Made by a program: the position numbers and the translations under genes. From assembly GCA_009693335.1 (NCBI GenBank), contig SHXK01000009.1:1-37808 (forward strand): a stretch of 37,808 nucleotides of DNA, read 5' to 3'. Origin of the DNA: Betaproteobacteria bacterium (GTDB lineage Bacteria > Pseudomonadota > Gammaproteobacteria > Burkholderiales > SG8-39). Within the stretch, counting starts at the first letter, position 1. The number at the start of each line of letters is the position of its first letter. Of the stretch, positions 26,799-35,655 are shown one piece after another. The notes under the pieces are model-generated. The model made no database searches. It was not told the origin of the DNA and saw only the letters and a list, made by a program, of their open reading frames with translations.

Positions 26799-28423
26799 TG
26801 CAGGAGGGTCCGCGCCTGCAGGACGCCTCGCGCCCACAGGACGCGCCGCGTTACGCGAGATTGTTCGGGCGCGACGATCGCACGCCAGTATCGTTCTGGA
26901 TTTCGCTGCGCTATCTCAATATCTACCGGATGGTGGTGGCAACGCTATTCCTCGGCAGCACATTGCTGTTTGACGATATGCTGAATCTGGGCTCGTTCCA
27001 GCTGAACCTGTTTCGGCTGGTAAGCATGCTGTATCTGTTAGTGGCCGCGGTGTTCCATGGTCTGTTGCGCAACCTGCGCGACCTGTTCAACCTGCAGCTG
27101 TCCTTGCAGCTCGGCCTGGACATAGTCGCGATCACCATGCTGATGTACGCGAGTGGTGGAATTCACAGCGGCCTGGGCGTGATGTTGCTGATCGCGCTTA
27201 CCGGGGCGGCGTTGGTCGCGCCGCAGCGCCTCGCACTGCTCTACGCCGCGCTGGCCGCGATCGCGCTGCTACTGGAGCAAAGCTACTGGGTGCTCCGCTT
27301 CAATGCCTCGACGCAGAACTTCTTGCAGCCGGGGCTGCTCGCGATCGGCTGCTTCGCCAGCGCCGGGATCACTGGCTGGCTGGCCCAGCGCGTCGCCGCC
27401 AACGAGAGCCTGGCGCGGCAGCGCGGGCACGAGCTGGAGACACAGCAGCGCATCAATCAACTGGTGGTTGCCGACATGCAGGACGGTGTACTGGTGCTGG
27501 ATCTGCAGGGCCGAGTGACGCAATACAACCCGCAGGCGCAGCGACTGCTCGGCGCCGGGTCGCTGTTGGGGTTGGAGCTTGCGCGCTTGCTGCCTGGCTT
27601 TGGAGAGCGCTGGTTGGCCTGGCGCGCCGGCGATAGCACGGCGGCGCACGCCGACCTGGACCTGCGCGGACGCGGCCTGCGGCTGCGGCTGATGGAAACC
27701 GGCCAGGATCTCGCCGTACTGTTCGTCGAGGACACGACGCGCGCACGAGAAGAGGCGCAGCGCTTGAAGCTCGCCGCACTCGGCCGCTTGACCGCCAACA
27801 TCGCGCACGAGATCCGTAATCCACTGGCGGCAATCAGCCACGCCGCCGAACTGCTGGACGAAGAAAGCCGCGGTCGCGGTCGCAGTCGGCTGACGCGCAT
27901 CATCCACGACAACACGCGGCGCCTGGAACGCTTGGTGTCGGACGTGCTGCAGCTTAACCGCCGCGACCGGGTCGCCGCCGACCGTATCCTGCTCGCTGTT
28001 TGGCTGGCGGCGTTCGTGGAGGACTTCGCGGCTAACGAGGCGGTTCCTGCATCGCGCTTCGGCGTGGAGATCTCGCGCGAGGCGATGATCGAGTTCGACC
28101 GCGAGCACCTGCGCCAGGTGCTGTGGAACCTGCTGCGCAACGCGGTGCGCCATGCGCCGCAGCAGGACGGCAGTGTACGCATCGTACTAAACACCTATGG
28201 CGACCAAGTAGAATTGAACGTGATCGACAACGGCACTGGTGTGGCGCGCGAGATCCAGGGGCTGTTGTTCGAGCCGTTCTTCACCACCGAAAACCAGGGT
28301 ACCGGCCTGGGTCTCTACCTCGCCCGCGAGTTGTGCGCCGCGAATCAAGCAGCGCTTGAGTACGTGGATGATATGCAGGGTGCGCACTTCCGAGTGCTTT
28401 GCCGAGAGGCGCCGACCGCATGA
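26798..28423 (+). CDS. pilS: Two-component sensor histidine kinase PilS
   Basis: A 541-residue membrane histidine kinase of the type IV pilus system. About six hydrophobic helices occupy residues 35-200, followed by a PAS-like region (VVADMQDGVLVLDLQGRVTQ), the HisKA dimer domain with phospho-acceptor His337 in TANIAHEIRNPLAAISHAAELL quoted here as NIAHEIRNPLAAISHA, and a HATPase domain with N box (WNLLRNAVRHAP), G1 (VIDNGTGV) and G2 (TGLGLYLARE). In Pseudomonas PilS senses pilin in the membrane and controls PilR phosphorylation. The ATG overlaps the PP0621 stop. The PilR gene follows after 7 bp. Confidence 0.94.
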   Translation: MQEGPRLQDASRPQDAPRYARLFGRDDRTPVSFWISLRYLNIYRMVVATLFLGSTLLFDDMLNLGSFQLNLFRLVSMLYLLVAAVFHGLLRNLRDLFNLQLSLQLGLDIVAITMLMYASGGIHSGLGVMLLIALTGAALVAPQRLALLYAALAAIALLLEQSYWVLRFNASTQNFLQPGLLAIGCFASAGITGWLAQRVAANESLARQRGHELETQQRINQLVVADMQDGVLVLDLQGRVTQYNPQAQRLLGAGSLLGLELARLLPGFGERWLAWRAGDSTAAHADLDLRGRGLRLRLMETGQDLAVLFVEDTTRAREEAQRLKLAALGRLTANIAHEIRNPLAAISHAAELLDEESRGRGRSRLTRIIHDNTRRLERLVSDVLQLNRRDRVAADRILLAVWLAAFVEDFAANEAVPASRFGVEISREAMIEFDREHLRQVLWNLLRNAVRHAPQQDGSVRIVLNTYGDQVELNVIDNGTGVAREIQGLLFEPFFTTENQGTGLGLYLARELCAANQAALEYVDDMQGAHFRVLCREAPTA

Positions 28424-28430
28424 AACGTAT

Positions 28431-29831
28431 ATGAAGCGAGATGAGCGGCGCGGCAGTGGGCGTGAGCAGCGCGTGCTGGTGGTTGACGACGAACCAGACA
28501 TCCGGGAACTTCCCGAACTGACGCTCGTGAAGATGGGTCTGGGCGTCGATGCGGTGGGTTCGATCGCCGAGGCCAAGGAGCGGTTGCGCACTACGCGCTA
28601 TCAACTGTGCCTCACCGACATGCGGCTAGTGGACGGTGAAGGTTTCGAACTGGTGCGCCACATCGCCGGGCTGGCGGGCGACCTGCCGGTGGCGGTGATC
28701 ACCGCGCACGGCAGCGCCGAGAATGCGGTTGCCGCCCTCAAGGCGGGCGCCTTCGACTACGTCTCCAAGCCGGTTGGCCTGCAACAACTGCGCACCCTGG
28801 TGAAATCGGCGCTCTCACTGCCGGAGCGTAACGCTGCCACGCCCGCGGGCCAGCCACTGTTGGGAGACAGCCCCCCGATGCGAGAAGTGCGCGAGCTGAT
28901 CGCGAAGCTCGCTCGCACACAAGCGCCCGTCTATATCACCGGCGAATCCGGCAGCGGCAAGGAGCTTGCCGCAAGGCTGATACACCTCGGCGGCGTTCGT
29001 CGCGACCATATGTTTGTCCCCGTAAACTGCGGGGCGATTCCAGAATCTCTGATGGAGAGCGAACTGTTCGGCTATCGCAAAGGCGCCTTCACCGGGGCCG
29101 ACCAGGATAGAGACGGGTTCTTTCAGGCGGCCGACGGGGGAACACTTTTTCTTGATGAGGTCGCTGAACTCCCGCTCCATATGCAGGTTTTATTGCTTAG
29201 AGCCATTCAGGAGAAACGAGTGCGCAAGGTCGGCGCGACTCAGGAAGATCCGGTGGATGTGAGGGTGATCAGTGCGACCCACCAAAACCTCGCGACGCTA
29301 GTTGAAACCGGACGATTTCGCCGAGATCTGTATTACCGGCTGAATGTCATCGAACTCAAGATGCCGCCGCTGCGCGAATGCCGGCAGGACGTAAAGATCC
29401 TCGCCGAGAAGATGCTGGAGCGTTTGTCGCGCCAGACCGCGACCAGTCCGTCGCGTCTTTCCGGGCCGGCGCTGCAAGAACTGCAAGCCTATGATTTCCC
29501 CGGCAACGTGCGCGAGTTGGAGAACATTCTGGAGCGCGCTGTTGCGTTATCGAGTGAAGAGCAGATTAACCTCGAAGACTTGCGGCTGCATCCACTGATA
29601 GCCCAGGAAGAGGGCGAGCAGGCGCAGGCCTCCGCGGCCAGAGATGCCCTCGAGGGACCGCTTGACCGTCCCTTGCCCGCCTACCTCGATCGCCTGGAGC
29701 GGGAAGCCATCCTGGTCGCACTGGCGAAGACCCGTTTTAACCGCACTGCGGCCGCCAAGCTGCTCGGTGTGACCTTCCGCACGCTGCGCTACCGCATGCA
29801 GCGGCTCGGCATACATGAACCGCCTGAGTAG
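28431..29831 (+). CDS. pilR: Sigma-54-dependent response regulator PilR
   Basis: A 466-residue NtrC-class activator. The receiver domain has the acceptor Asp63 in CLTDMRLVDGEG. The AAA+ domain has Walker A GESGSGKE, the sigma-54 contact loop GAFTGA intact at 218-223, and Walker B TLFLDEV. The C-terminal helix-turn-helix is of the Fis type (FNRTAAAKLLGVTFRTLRYRM). It activates RpoN-dependent transcription, classically of pilA, which is not in this window. The start at 28431 is chosen because the receiver begins right after it; the ATG at 28420 that overlaps the pilS stop opens only a four-codon frame. Cognate to PilS by position. Confidence 0.95.
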   Translation: MKRDERRGSGREQRVLVVDDEPDIRELPELTLVKMGLGVDAVGSIAEAKERLRTTRYQLCLTDMRLVDGEGFELVRHIAGLAGDLPVAVITAHGSAENAVAALKAGAFDYVSKPVGLQQLRTLVKSALSLPERNAATPAGQPLLGDSPPMREVRELIAKLARTQAPVYITGESGSGKELAARLIHLGGVRRDHMFVPVNCGAIPESLMESELFGYRKGAFTGADQDRDGFFQAADGGTLFLDEVAELPLHMQVLLLRAIQEKRVRKVGATQEDPVDVRVISATHQNLATLVETGRFRRDLYYRLNVIELKMPPLRECRQDVKILAEKMLERLSRQTATSPSRLSGPALQELQAYDFPGNVRELENILERAVALSSEEQINLEDLRLHPLIAQEEGEQAQASAARDALEGPLDRPLPAYLDRLEREAILVALAKTRFNRTAAAKLLGVTFRTLRYRMQRLGIHEPPE

Positions 29832-29880
29832 GACGGCCGATGAAGCCGGCCGTTAGCAGGACGGCCGGTGAAGCCGGCCG
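29830..29880 (+). repeat. Tandem duplicated hairpin unit at the pilR-ampD junction
   Basis: Two copies of a unit reading aggacggccg-tgaagccggccgtt, with one base change, lie side by side at about 29830-29854 and 29858-29880. Each copy is itself an inverted repeat (ACGGCCG...CGGCCGT), so the RNA would form two consecutive GC-rich hairpins. The pair starts at the pilR stop codon and reaches into the putative first codons of ampD. It resembles REP-type palindromic units or a doubled terminator stem without a T run. Confidence 0.75.
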
Positions 29881-30430
29881 TTTACTGCCGATGGCCGACG
29901 AAGGGTGGCTCGCGGGAGCGCGGCAAGTGCGCTCGCCGAATTGCGACCGCCGGCCAACGGGCGCTGAGGTCTCGCTGCTGGTGCTGCATGCCATCAGCCT
30001 GCCGCACGGCGAGTACGGTGGCGACGCCGTCGAGCGGCTGTTCACCAATCGGCTCGACCCCGCGGCGCATCCCTCGTTCGCTGACCTTGCGGGGCTGCGC
30101 GTATCTTGTCACTTCCTCGTCCGGCGCGACGGCGGGCTGATCCAGTTTGTGCCGCTGCAGCAGCGTGCCTGGCACGCCGGCGCATCGCGCTGGCGTGGGC
30201 GCGAGCGCTGCAACGACTTTTCGGTGGGCATCGAGCTCGAAGGCACCGACACTAGCCCGTTTGCTGATGCGCAATATACACAACTCGCGAATTTGGCTCG
30301 ATCCTTGTACGTCTTGCTGCCCATACGGCAGTTGGCCGCGCATAGCGATGTCGCGCCCGGACGCAAGACTGATCCGGGCGCGCACTTCGATTGGGCGCGC
30401 TTGTTGGCGGATCTGGCGCGTCCGTCTTAA
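29840..30430 (+). CDS. ampD: 1,6-anhydro-N-acetylmuramyl-L-alanine amidase AmpD
   Basis: A cytoplasmic zinc amidase that splits anhydromuropeptides during cell-wall recycling. Numbering from the ATG at 29891, the zinc ligands are His33 (LLVLHAISLPHGEYGG), His151 and Asp161 (AAHSDVAPGRKTDPG), and Glu115 in VGIELEGTDTSPFADAQYTQ is the catalytic residue. Two starts are possible. The ATG at 29840 has AGGAC at good spacing and adds 17 residues encoded by the duplicated hairpin; the ATG at 29891 gives MADEGWLAGARQV, which matches the N terminus of known AmpD proteins but has no ribosome site. I list the longer form; the shorter one may be the functional protein. It follows pilR by 8 bp. A link to beta-lactamase control is known elsewhere, but no ampR or ampC is here. 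Confidence 0.92.
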   Translation: MKPAVSRTAGEAGRLLPMADEGWLAGARQVRSPNCDRRPTGAEVSLLVLHAISLPHGEYGGDAVERLFTNRLDPAAHPSFADLAGLRVSCHFLVRRDGGLIQFVPLQQRAWHAGASRWRGRERCNDFSVGIELEGTDTSPFADAQYTQLANLARSLYVLLPIRQLAAHSDVAPGRKTDPGAHFDWARLLADLARPS

Positions 30431-30440
30431 GTCCCTTTAG

Positions 30441-30454
30441 CTCTACCGGTAGAG
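30441..30454. promoter_or_regulatory. Perfect 14-bp palindrome upstream of nrdA
   Basis: CTCTACCGGTAGAG is its own reverse complement. It lies 10 bp after the ampD stop and 17 bp before the first NrdR-like box. It could be a protein-binding site or a short hairpin with no loop. The half GGTAGAGT recurs at about 30524-30531, ahead of the second NrdR-like box. Confidence 0.45.
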
Positions 30455-30470
30455 TAGGCGCCGCATGTGA

Positions 30471-30486
30471 CCACTAGATATTGCGG
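30471..30486 (+). promoter_or_regulatory. NrdR-like box 1 upstream of nrdAB
   Basis: ccaCTAGATATTGcgg matches the core of the published NrdR box pattern (acaCwAtATaTwGtgt) at nearly all conserved positions. NrdR is an ATP/dATP-sensing repressor of ribonucleotide reductase genes. The site starts 190 bp before the nrdA start. nrdR itself is not in the window. Confidence 0.72.
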
Positions 30487-30567
30487 TGCGACATACAAGT
30501 GCGCTTGCAAATTCTAGAGCGCGTGGTAGAGTGGTCCCACAACGAGTAGTCACCAATCAATGTACTA

Positions 30568-30583
30568 CCACTAGATATTGTGG
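30568..30583 (+). promoter_or_regulatory. NrdR-like box 2 upstream of nrdAB
   Basis: ccaCTAGATATTGtgg shares its core exactly with box 1 and is closer to the palindromic ideal. The two boxes are 97 bp apart, far more than the two-to-four-turn spacing usual for NrdR pairs. A weak promoter candidate, TTGCAA and TAGAGT with 16 bp between them, lies between the boxes near 30505-30532. Confidence 0.75.
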
Positions 30584-30660
30584 TGGTGTGCTAAGTGGCA
30601 ACGGGTTAGGGATACCTCTGCGCGGGCAGCGCAGGGACAGGGAACAGGGGAGACGGGAAG

Positions 30661-33579
30661 ATGCAGATCGCGCAGCAGGGAACGGCAGCGAACACGGCAA
30701 GTAGCGTGGACCTTGCCGAACCTAGTAGCGCTGCGCGACGCGCGCCCTACGCTGACTACAAGATCATCCGGCGCAACGGCGCAGTGGTTGGTTTCGAGCC
30801 CGCCAAGATTTCGGTGGCGCTGACCAAGGCGTACTTGGCAGTGGGCGGCAGCCAAGGCGCTGCTTCGGCGCGCATACGCGAACTGGTAACTGATCTCACC
30901 AACAGCGTGGTCAAGGCGCTGCTGCGGCGCCAGCCTCAGGGCGGCACCTTCCACATCGAAGACATTCAGGACCAGGCCGAACTCGCGCTGATGCGCGCGG
31001 GCCAGCATGACGTCGCGCGTTCCTACGTGCTCTACCGCGAGGAGCGCACCCGAATTCGGGCCGAACAGCGTGCGCAGGAGAAGACGGCGCGTGCGCTGGC
31101 GGCAGCTGGCACGGGCGCCGGTCCTATCCTTCATGTGGTGCAAAACGGCGAGCGCCGGCCGCTCGATTTGGCGGCGCTCGAGCGCCTGCTGGATTCGGCC
31201 TGCGCGGGCCTGGAGCCCGGGGCCTCGGCCGTGGCGATCCGCGAAAGCACGCTGCGCGACCTGTACGACGGCGTGCCGATTGAAGAGGTACGTAAGTCGT
31301 CGATACTCGCTGCGCGCGCGCTGATCGAGAAGGATCCGGCCTACAGCTACGCCACCGCGCGGCTGCTATTGCACACCATCCGGCTTGAAGTGATCGGCGA
31401 GGAAGTATCGCAGGCGGAAATGGCGACCCGATATGCGACCTATTTCCCTGAATTCATCGCCCGCGGCATCAGAGCCGAGCTCCTGGACCCCGAGTTGGCT
31501 CGTTTTGATTTGCTTAGCTTGGGCAAAGCCCTAGATGCCTCGCGCGATCTTCAGTTCGGTTATCTCGGGCTGCAAACTCTGTACGATCGTTATTTCCTGC
31601 ATGAGCATGGCCAGCGGATCGAGCTGCCGCAAGCGTTCTTCATGCGTGTGGCGATGGGTCTGGCGCTGAAAGAGAAGAACCGGGAGGCGCGCGCGATCGA
31701 GTTCTACCACGCGCTCTCCAGTTTCGATTTTATGTGCTCAACACCGACCTTGTTCAATTCGGGCACCCTGCGCTCACAGCTCTCCTCCTGCTACTTGAGC
31801 ACTGTTGCCGACGATCTCACCGGAATTTACGACGCGATCAAAGAAAACGCGCTGCTGGCGAAGTATGCCGGTGGCTTGGGCAATGATTGGACCCCGGTGC
31901 GCGCGCTCGGCTCCCATATCAAAGGCACCAACGGCAAGTCGCAGGGCGTGGTGCCCTTCCTGAAAGTGGTGAACGACACTGCGGTCGCCGTCAACCAAGG
32001 CGGCAAGAGAAAAGGCGCGGTCTGTTCCTACCTGGAGACCTGGCACCTCGACGTCGAGGAATTTCTCGAGCTGCGCAAGAACACCGGCGACGATCGGCGC
32101 CGCACCCACGACATGAACACGGCCAATTGGATTCCGGACCTGTTCATGAAGCGCGTGTTCGAGAATGCTCAGTGGACCCTGTTCTCACCCTCCGATACGC
32201 CGGACCTGCACGACAAGGTCGGCCGTGCCTTCGAGGAGGCCTACCAGCGTTACGAGGACCAAGCGGCGCGCGGTGAGCTGAAGCTGTTCAAGCAAGTCCC
32301 GGCGGTGCAACTTTGGCGCAAGATGCTGTCGATGCTGTTCGAGACCGGGCATCCCTGGATTACTTTCAAGGATCCTTGCAATTTGAGGAGCCCGCAGCAG
32401 CATGTTGGTGTGGTGCATAGCTCGAACCTGTGCACCGAGATCACGCTCAATACTTCGGCGGACGAGATCGCGGTTTGCAACCTGGGCTCAGTGAACTTGG
32501 TTGCTCATATGACCGATGCAGGGCTGGATTTTTCAAAGTTGAGAAACACCATACGTACGGCCATGCGGATATTGGACAACGTCATCGACATCAATTACTA
32601 CGCGGTGGAGAAAGCGCGCAATTCGAACTTGCGCCACCGCCCGGTGGGCATGGGCATCATGGGGTTCCAGGATTGCCTGCACCTGCTGCGCATTCCCTAC
32701 GCTTCCAACGAGGCGGTGGAATTCGCCGACCGCTCGATGGAAATGGTGTCCTACGGGGCATACTGGGCCTCGACCGAGCTGGCCGAGGAGCGCGGGCAGT
32801 ATCCGACCTTCCGCGGCTCACTGTGGGACCGCGGCATCCTGCCGCAGGACACACTCGACTTGCTCGCCGCGGAGCGAGGCGGCTATGTCGAAGTGGACCG
32901 TTCTTCGTCGCTCGACTGGGAGCTGCTGCGCGCGCGCATCAAGCAGTACGGCATGCGCAACTCCAACTGCGTCGCCATCGCGCCCACCGCAACCATCGCC
33001 AATATCATCGGCGTCTCCGCCTCGCTGGAGCCGACCTACCAGAACCTGTTCGTGAAATCCAACCTCTCGGGCGAGTTCACCGTCACCAACGAATACATGG
33101 TGTCGGATCTGAAGCGTGCCGGATTGTGGGACGAGGTGATGATTTCCGACCTCAAGTACTTCGACGGTAATCTTGCACGTATCGACCGGGCGCCGGCGGA
33201 GCTGCGGCGGCTGTACGCCACCGCCTTCGAGGTCGAGCCCAGGTGGTTGGTCGAGGCCGGTGCGCGGCGGCAGAAGTGGATCGACCAGTCGCAGTCTCTC
33301 AACATCTATATGGCGGGCGTCTCCGGCAAGAAGCTGGACGAGACCTACAAGCTGGCCTGGATCCGCGGCCTGAAGACCACCTACTACCTGCGCGCCATGG
33401 GCGCGACGCACGCCGAGAAGTCCACCAGCAAGGCCGGGCAGCTGAATGCGGTGCCCACCAGCAGCGGCTCGGCGGACACCTTGGCTGGTCAGGGGCGTGC
33501 GGTGGCCGGGTCTGCCACTCCTGGCGAGGAACCCAAATTCTGCGCCATCGACGATCCCGAATGCGAAGCCTGCCAGTAA
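30661..33579 (+). CDS. nrdA: Class Ia ribonucleoside-diphosphate reductase, alpha subunit
   Basis: A 972-residue catalytic subunit that reduces ribonucleoside diphosphates to deoxyribonucleotides. An N-terminal ATP-cone starts at [20 protein letters not shown] and a second cone-like region follows at about 155-250 ([20 protein letters not shown]), as in the pseudomonad enzyme. Active-site residues are Cys377 (LSSCYLSTV), Cys591 and Glu593 ([11 protein letters not shown]), Cys606 ([11 protein letters not shown]), the tyrosine pair Tyr908-Tyr909 ([10 protein letters not shown]) and the C-terminal redox cysteines at 961, 968 and 971. The ATG follows GGGAG/GGGAAG. Its stop overlaps the nrdB start (TAATG). 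Control by NrdR is likely from the upstream boxes. Confidence 0.96.
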   Translation: MQIAQQGTAANTASSVDLAEPSSAARRAPYADYKIIRRNGAVVGFEPAKISVALTKAYLAVGGSQGAASARIRELVTDLTNSVVKALLRRQPQGGTFHIEDIQDQAELALMRAGQHDVARSYVLYREERTRIRAEQRAQEKTARALAAAGTGAGPILHVVQNGERRPLDLAALERLLDSACAGLEPGASAVAIRESTLRDLYDGVPIEEVRKSSILAARALIEKDPAYSYATARLLLHTIRLEVIGEEVSQAEMATRYATYFPEFIARGIRAELLDPELARFDLLSLGKALDASRDLQFGYLGLQTLYDRYFLHEHGQRIELPQAFFMRVAMGLALKEKNREARAIEFYHALSSFDFMCSTPTLFNSGTLRSQLSSCYLSTVADDLTGIYDAIKENALLAKYAGGLGNDWTPVRALGSHIKGTNGKSQGVVPFLKVVNDTAVAVNQGGKRKGAVCSYLETWHLDVEEFLELRKNTGDDRRRTHDMNTANWIPDLFMKRVFENAQWTLFSPSDTPDLHDKVGRAFEEAYQRYEDQAARGELKLFKQVPAVQLWRKMLSMLFETGHPWITFKDPCNLRSPQQHVGVVHSSNLCTEITLNTSADEIAVCNLGSVNLVAHMTDAGLDFSKLRNTIRTAMRILDNVIDINYYAVEKARNSNLRHRPVGMGIMGFQDCLHLLRIPYASNEAVEFADRSMEMVSYGAYWASTELAEERGQYPTFRGSLWDRGILPQDTLDLLAAERGGYVEVDRSSSLDWELLRARIKQYGMRNSNCVAIAPTATIANIIGVSASLEPTYQNLFVKSNLSGEFTVTNEYMVSDLKRAGLWDEVMISDLKYFDGNLARIDRAPAELRRLYATAFEVEPRWLVEAGARRQKWIDQSQSLNIYMAGVSGKKLDETYKLAWIRGLKTTYYLRAMGATHAEKSTSKAGQLNAVPTSSGSADTLAGQGRAVAGSATPGEEPKFCAIDDPECEACQ

Positions 33580-34757
33580 TGCTGAACTTCGAAGAGGAAG
33601 GAAAATTGAGCTCGATCGTCGGACTGGCGATCCAGGCGCAAACCGCTTTCGTACCAGCTTCGTCGCTAGGCGCCGAGCGTGCCAACCGTACAGACCGTGC
33701 GGTCCATGCTGACGTTCCTTACACCGCCGGCAATGCGCATCGCCGCATCCGGGTCGAAGATAAGCAGATCATCAATTCCAAGGCCGATGTCAACCAGCTG
33801 GTGCCGTTCAAGTACAAGTGGGCTTGGGAGAAGTACATCGCCGCCTGCGCCAACCACTGGATGCCGCAAGAAGTGAACATGAGCCGGGACATCGCGCTCT
33901 GGAGGGATCCCAATGGGCTGACTGAGGATGAACGGCGCCTGGTCACGCGTAACCTTGGATTCTTCGTTACCGCCGATTCCCTGGCGGCGAACAATATCGT
34001 GCTTGGCACCTACCGCCACATCACTGCCCCGGAGTGCCGCCAATACCTGCTGCGCCAAGCCTTCGAGGAGGCGATCCACACCCATGCCTACCAGTACATC
34101 GTCGAGAGCCTCGACCTGGACGAGGGTGAGGTGTTCAACGCTTATCACGAGATCCCCTCGATCCGTGACAAGGACGAGTTCCTGATCCCGTTCATAGACA
34201 CGCTCACTAATCCGGCGTTCAAGACCGGCACCCCGCAGGCCGACCAGGACCTGCTGAAGAGCCTGATCGTGTTCTCCTGCCTGATGGAAGGCCTGTTCTT
34301 CTACGTCGGTTTTACCCAGATCCTCGCGCTCGGCCGGCAGAACAAAATGACCGGTGCGGCCGAGCAGTACATGTACATCCTGCGCGATGAGTCGATGCAC
34401 TGCAATTTCGGCATCGACCTAGTGAACCAGATCAAGCTCGAGAACCCGGGGCTGTGGACGCGTCAGTTCCGCGAGGAGCTGAACGTGATTTTCCGCAAGG
34501 CAGTCGACCTTGAGTACGCCTACGCGGAGGACACCATGCCGCGCGGTGTGCTTGGCATGAACGCACCGATGTTCAAGGAATACCTGCGCTTCATCTGCAA
34601 CCGTCGCTGCCAGCAGATCGGCCTAGAAGTGATGTATCCGGGTGCCAGCAATCCGTTTCCTTGGATGAGTGAAATGATCGACTTGAAGAAGGAGCGCAAC
34701 TTTTTCGAGACGCGGGTAATCGAGTACCAGACCGGCGGCGCCCTCAACTGGGAATGA
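33579..34757 (+). CDS. nrdB: Class Ia ribonucleoside-diphosphate reductase, beta subunit
   Basis: A 392-residue diiron subunit that generates the tyrosyl radical used by NrdA. The ligand set is complete: Glu164 and His167 with radical Tyr171 in [13 protein letters not shown], a Glu in [12 protein letters not shown], and Glu-x-x-His in [11 protein letters not shown]. The Tyr is retained, so this is a normal radical-bearing R2. [20 protein letters not shown] and [13 protein letters not shown] are typical of the proteobacterial subgroup. The start at 33579 overlaps the nrdA stop; the frame runs on upstream inside nrdA without similarity. A variable N-terminal stretch of about 55 residues precedes the conserved part. 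Confidence 0.96.
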   Translation: MLNFEEEGKLSSIVGLAIQAQTAFVPASSLGAERANRTDRAVHADVPYTAGNAHRRIRVEDKQIINSKADVNQLVPFKYKWAWEKYIAACANHWMPQEVNMSRDIALWRDPNGLTEDERRLVTRNLGFFVTADSLAANNIVLGTYRHITAPECRQYLLRQAFEEAIHTHAYQYIVESLDLDEGEVFNAYHEIPSIRDKDEFLIPFIDTLTNPAFKTGTPQADQDLLKSLIVFSCLMEGLFFYVGFTQILALGRQNKMTGAAEQYMYILRDESMHCNFGIDLVNQIKLENPGLWTRQFREELNVIFRKAVDLEYAYAEDTMPRGVLGMNAPMFKEYLRFICNRRCQQIGLEVMYPGASNPFPWMSEMIDLKKERNFFETRVIEYQTGGALNWE

Positions 34758-34767
34758 AGATAGACAT

Positions 34768-35016
34768 ATGCACCGAGTGACAGCTTGCAAGGCCGAGGAC
34801 GATTACAAACTCTGGATCCGCTTCGACGACGGGCTGGAGGGCAGCGTGTTTCTCGGCAATCTGCTGGAGATCGGCGCTTTCAAGCTGTGGCGGGATGTGC
34901 GGGAATTCGAGAAGGTGAGCGTAGACCCCGAGTCCGCCACCGTGACCTGGGAAGGCGGCATCCGGCTCGACCCAGAAATTCTTTATCAGGACCTTGCTGC
35001 ACGAGGCAGCGAGTGA
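34768..35016 (+). CDS. DUF2442 domain-containing protein
   Basis: An 82-residue protein matching DUF2442 across its length: MHRVTACKAEDDYKLWIRFD, GSVFLGNLLEIGAFKLW and VTWEGGIRLDPEILYQDL. The family is small and functionally unassigned; it often pairs with DUF4160 in what look like toxin-antitoxin modules. No DUF4160 gene is here. It begins 10 bp after nrdB on the same strand, so it is probably the third gene of the nrd operon. I see no good ribosome site before the ATG. Confidence 0.85.
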   Translation: MHRVTACKAEDDYKLWIRFDDGLEGSVFLGNLLEIGAFKLWRDVREFEKVSVDPESATVTWEGGIRLDPEILYQDLAARGSE

Positions 35017-35069
35017 GTGGTTACATGAATTCAAGGCGCCAGGCGATCCTCGTCAGGCGTTTGAATAGT

Positions 35070-35096
35070 CCGGGCCTGTGCGGTCGGGCTTTCTTT
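35070..35096 (+). terminator. Possible terminator after the nrdAB-DUF2442 unit
   Basis: CCGGGCC and GGTCGGG pair imperfectly around a five-base loop and are followed by CTTTCTTTC. The placement, 54 bp after the DUF2442 stop and 26 bp before the H1-like start, suits an operon end. The stem has a mismatch and a wobble, so efficiency may be modest. Confidence 0.4.
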
Positions 35097-35121
35097 CGCA
35101 ACCACCTCTAAGGAGATTGAT

Positions 35122-35421
35122 ATGGCGAAGAAAAAAGCAAAAAAGGCCGGCAAGAAAAAAAAGAAGAAGAAAGCATCAAGTAAAAAGAAATCGACCAAGA
35201 AGAAGGCAATAAAAAGGGTAGCGGGCAATAAAAAGAAAGCCGCAAAAAAAAAGGCCAAAAAGAAGCCTAAAAAGAAGGCGGCAAGTAAACCCGCAAGACC
35301 CAAGGCCAGCACTGCGATGACGGCACCAGCAGCAACGCCGTCCGCCGCTGTGATCTCCAGCGCGAGAACTGCGCTGAGTCCTGCGGCCGCGTGGCCGTTT
35401 CCGACCGGATCCCGGCCGTAA
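35122..35421 (+). CDS. Histone H1-like lysine-rich DNA-binding protein
   Basis: A 99-residue, very basic protein. Residues 1-63 are almost only Lys, Ala and Ser (MAKKKAKKAGKKKKKKKASS and so on), which resembles the C-terminal tail of eukaryotic H1 and bacterial H1-like proteins that bind DNA without sequence preference. The last third is Ala/Thr/Ser-rich and ends LSPAAAWPFPTGSRP, a proline-aromatic tail that I recall from other betaproteobacterial H1-like proteins. AAGGAG lies eight bases before the ATG. Codon use is strongly A-rich because of the AAA/AAG runs, which stand out from the surrounding GC-rich DNA and are prone to slippage. Likely role: nucleoid compaction. Confidence 0.85.
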   Translation: MAKKKAKKAGKKKKKKKASSKKKSTKKKAIKRVAGNKKKAAKKKAKKKPKKKAASKPARPKASTAMTAPAATPSAAVISSARTALSPAAAWPFPTGSRP

Positions 35422-35439
35422 CCGGGAACCGATCGGGAA
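35399..35439 (+). other. Long imperfect hairpin at the H1-like stop codon
   Basis: TTCCGACCGGATCCCGG (35399-35415) and CCGGGAACCGATCGGGAA (35422-35439) form a stem of about 17 bp with a few mismatches; the loop contains the stop codon. No T run follows, so it is more likely a message-end stabiliser or weak terminator. A second small hairpin, GGGGGC-GCAA-GCCCTC, lies just after it near 35447-35462. Confidence 0.5.
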
Positions 35440-35655
35440 TGTGGCAGGGGGCGCAAGCCCTCCGCCGGCCTTTGAACATCTCCGGACCGCCTTGGCCCTC
35501 CAGCTCCACTGGTAGGCTCAGGGTGGTCCGTGAGATCCTCTTGGAGGCTGCGATTCTACTCCCTGAGCAGAACTCCCCGCTTAGCGTGGATTTTCCTTAT
35601 CTAAAGAAGGATTTTCCCGGGCACGATCTTTGCCGCTGGGTCGAAGGCGAAGTCA
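35440..35655. other. Intergenic region between the H1-like gene and the transglycosylase promoter
   Basis: About 215 bp without a convincing gene. It is richer in A and T toward its right end. A plus-strand open frame covers it (to 35684) but has no ribosome site, no recognisable family, and would run through the promoter, so I do not call it. The only clear signals are the small hairpin at its left end and the GGATTTTCC direct repeat at 35588-35617. Confidence 0.5.
35588..35617. promoter_or_regulatory. Direct repeat GGATTTTCC, 21 bp apart
   Basis: GGATTTTCC occurs at 35588-35596 and again at 35609-35617, a start-to-start distance of 21 bp, two turns of the helix. Each copy is itself nearly palindromic at its ends (GGA...TCC). 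The pair lies about 40 to 70 bp upstream of the -35 box of the next promoter, the usual position of activator sites. Confidence 0.45.

Noticed and set aside
28420-28434. Four-codon frame ATGAAACGTATATGA between pilS and pilR
   Set aside because: Too short to call. It overlaps the pilS stop and the pilR start and may be chance.
30433-30466. tRNA-like stretch (ttagctctaccggtagagt) resembling an acceptor plus D arm
   Set aside because: No anticodon or T arm follows and there is no matching 3' acceptor. It is better described as a 14-bp palindrome.
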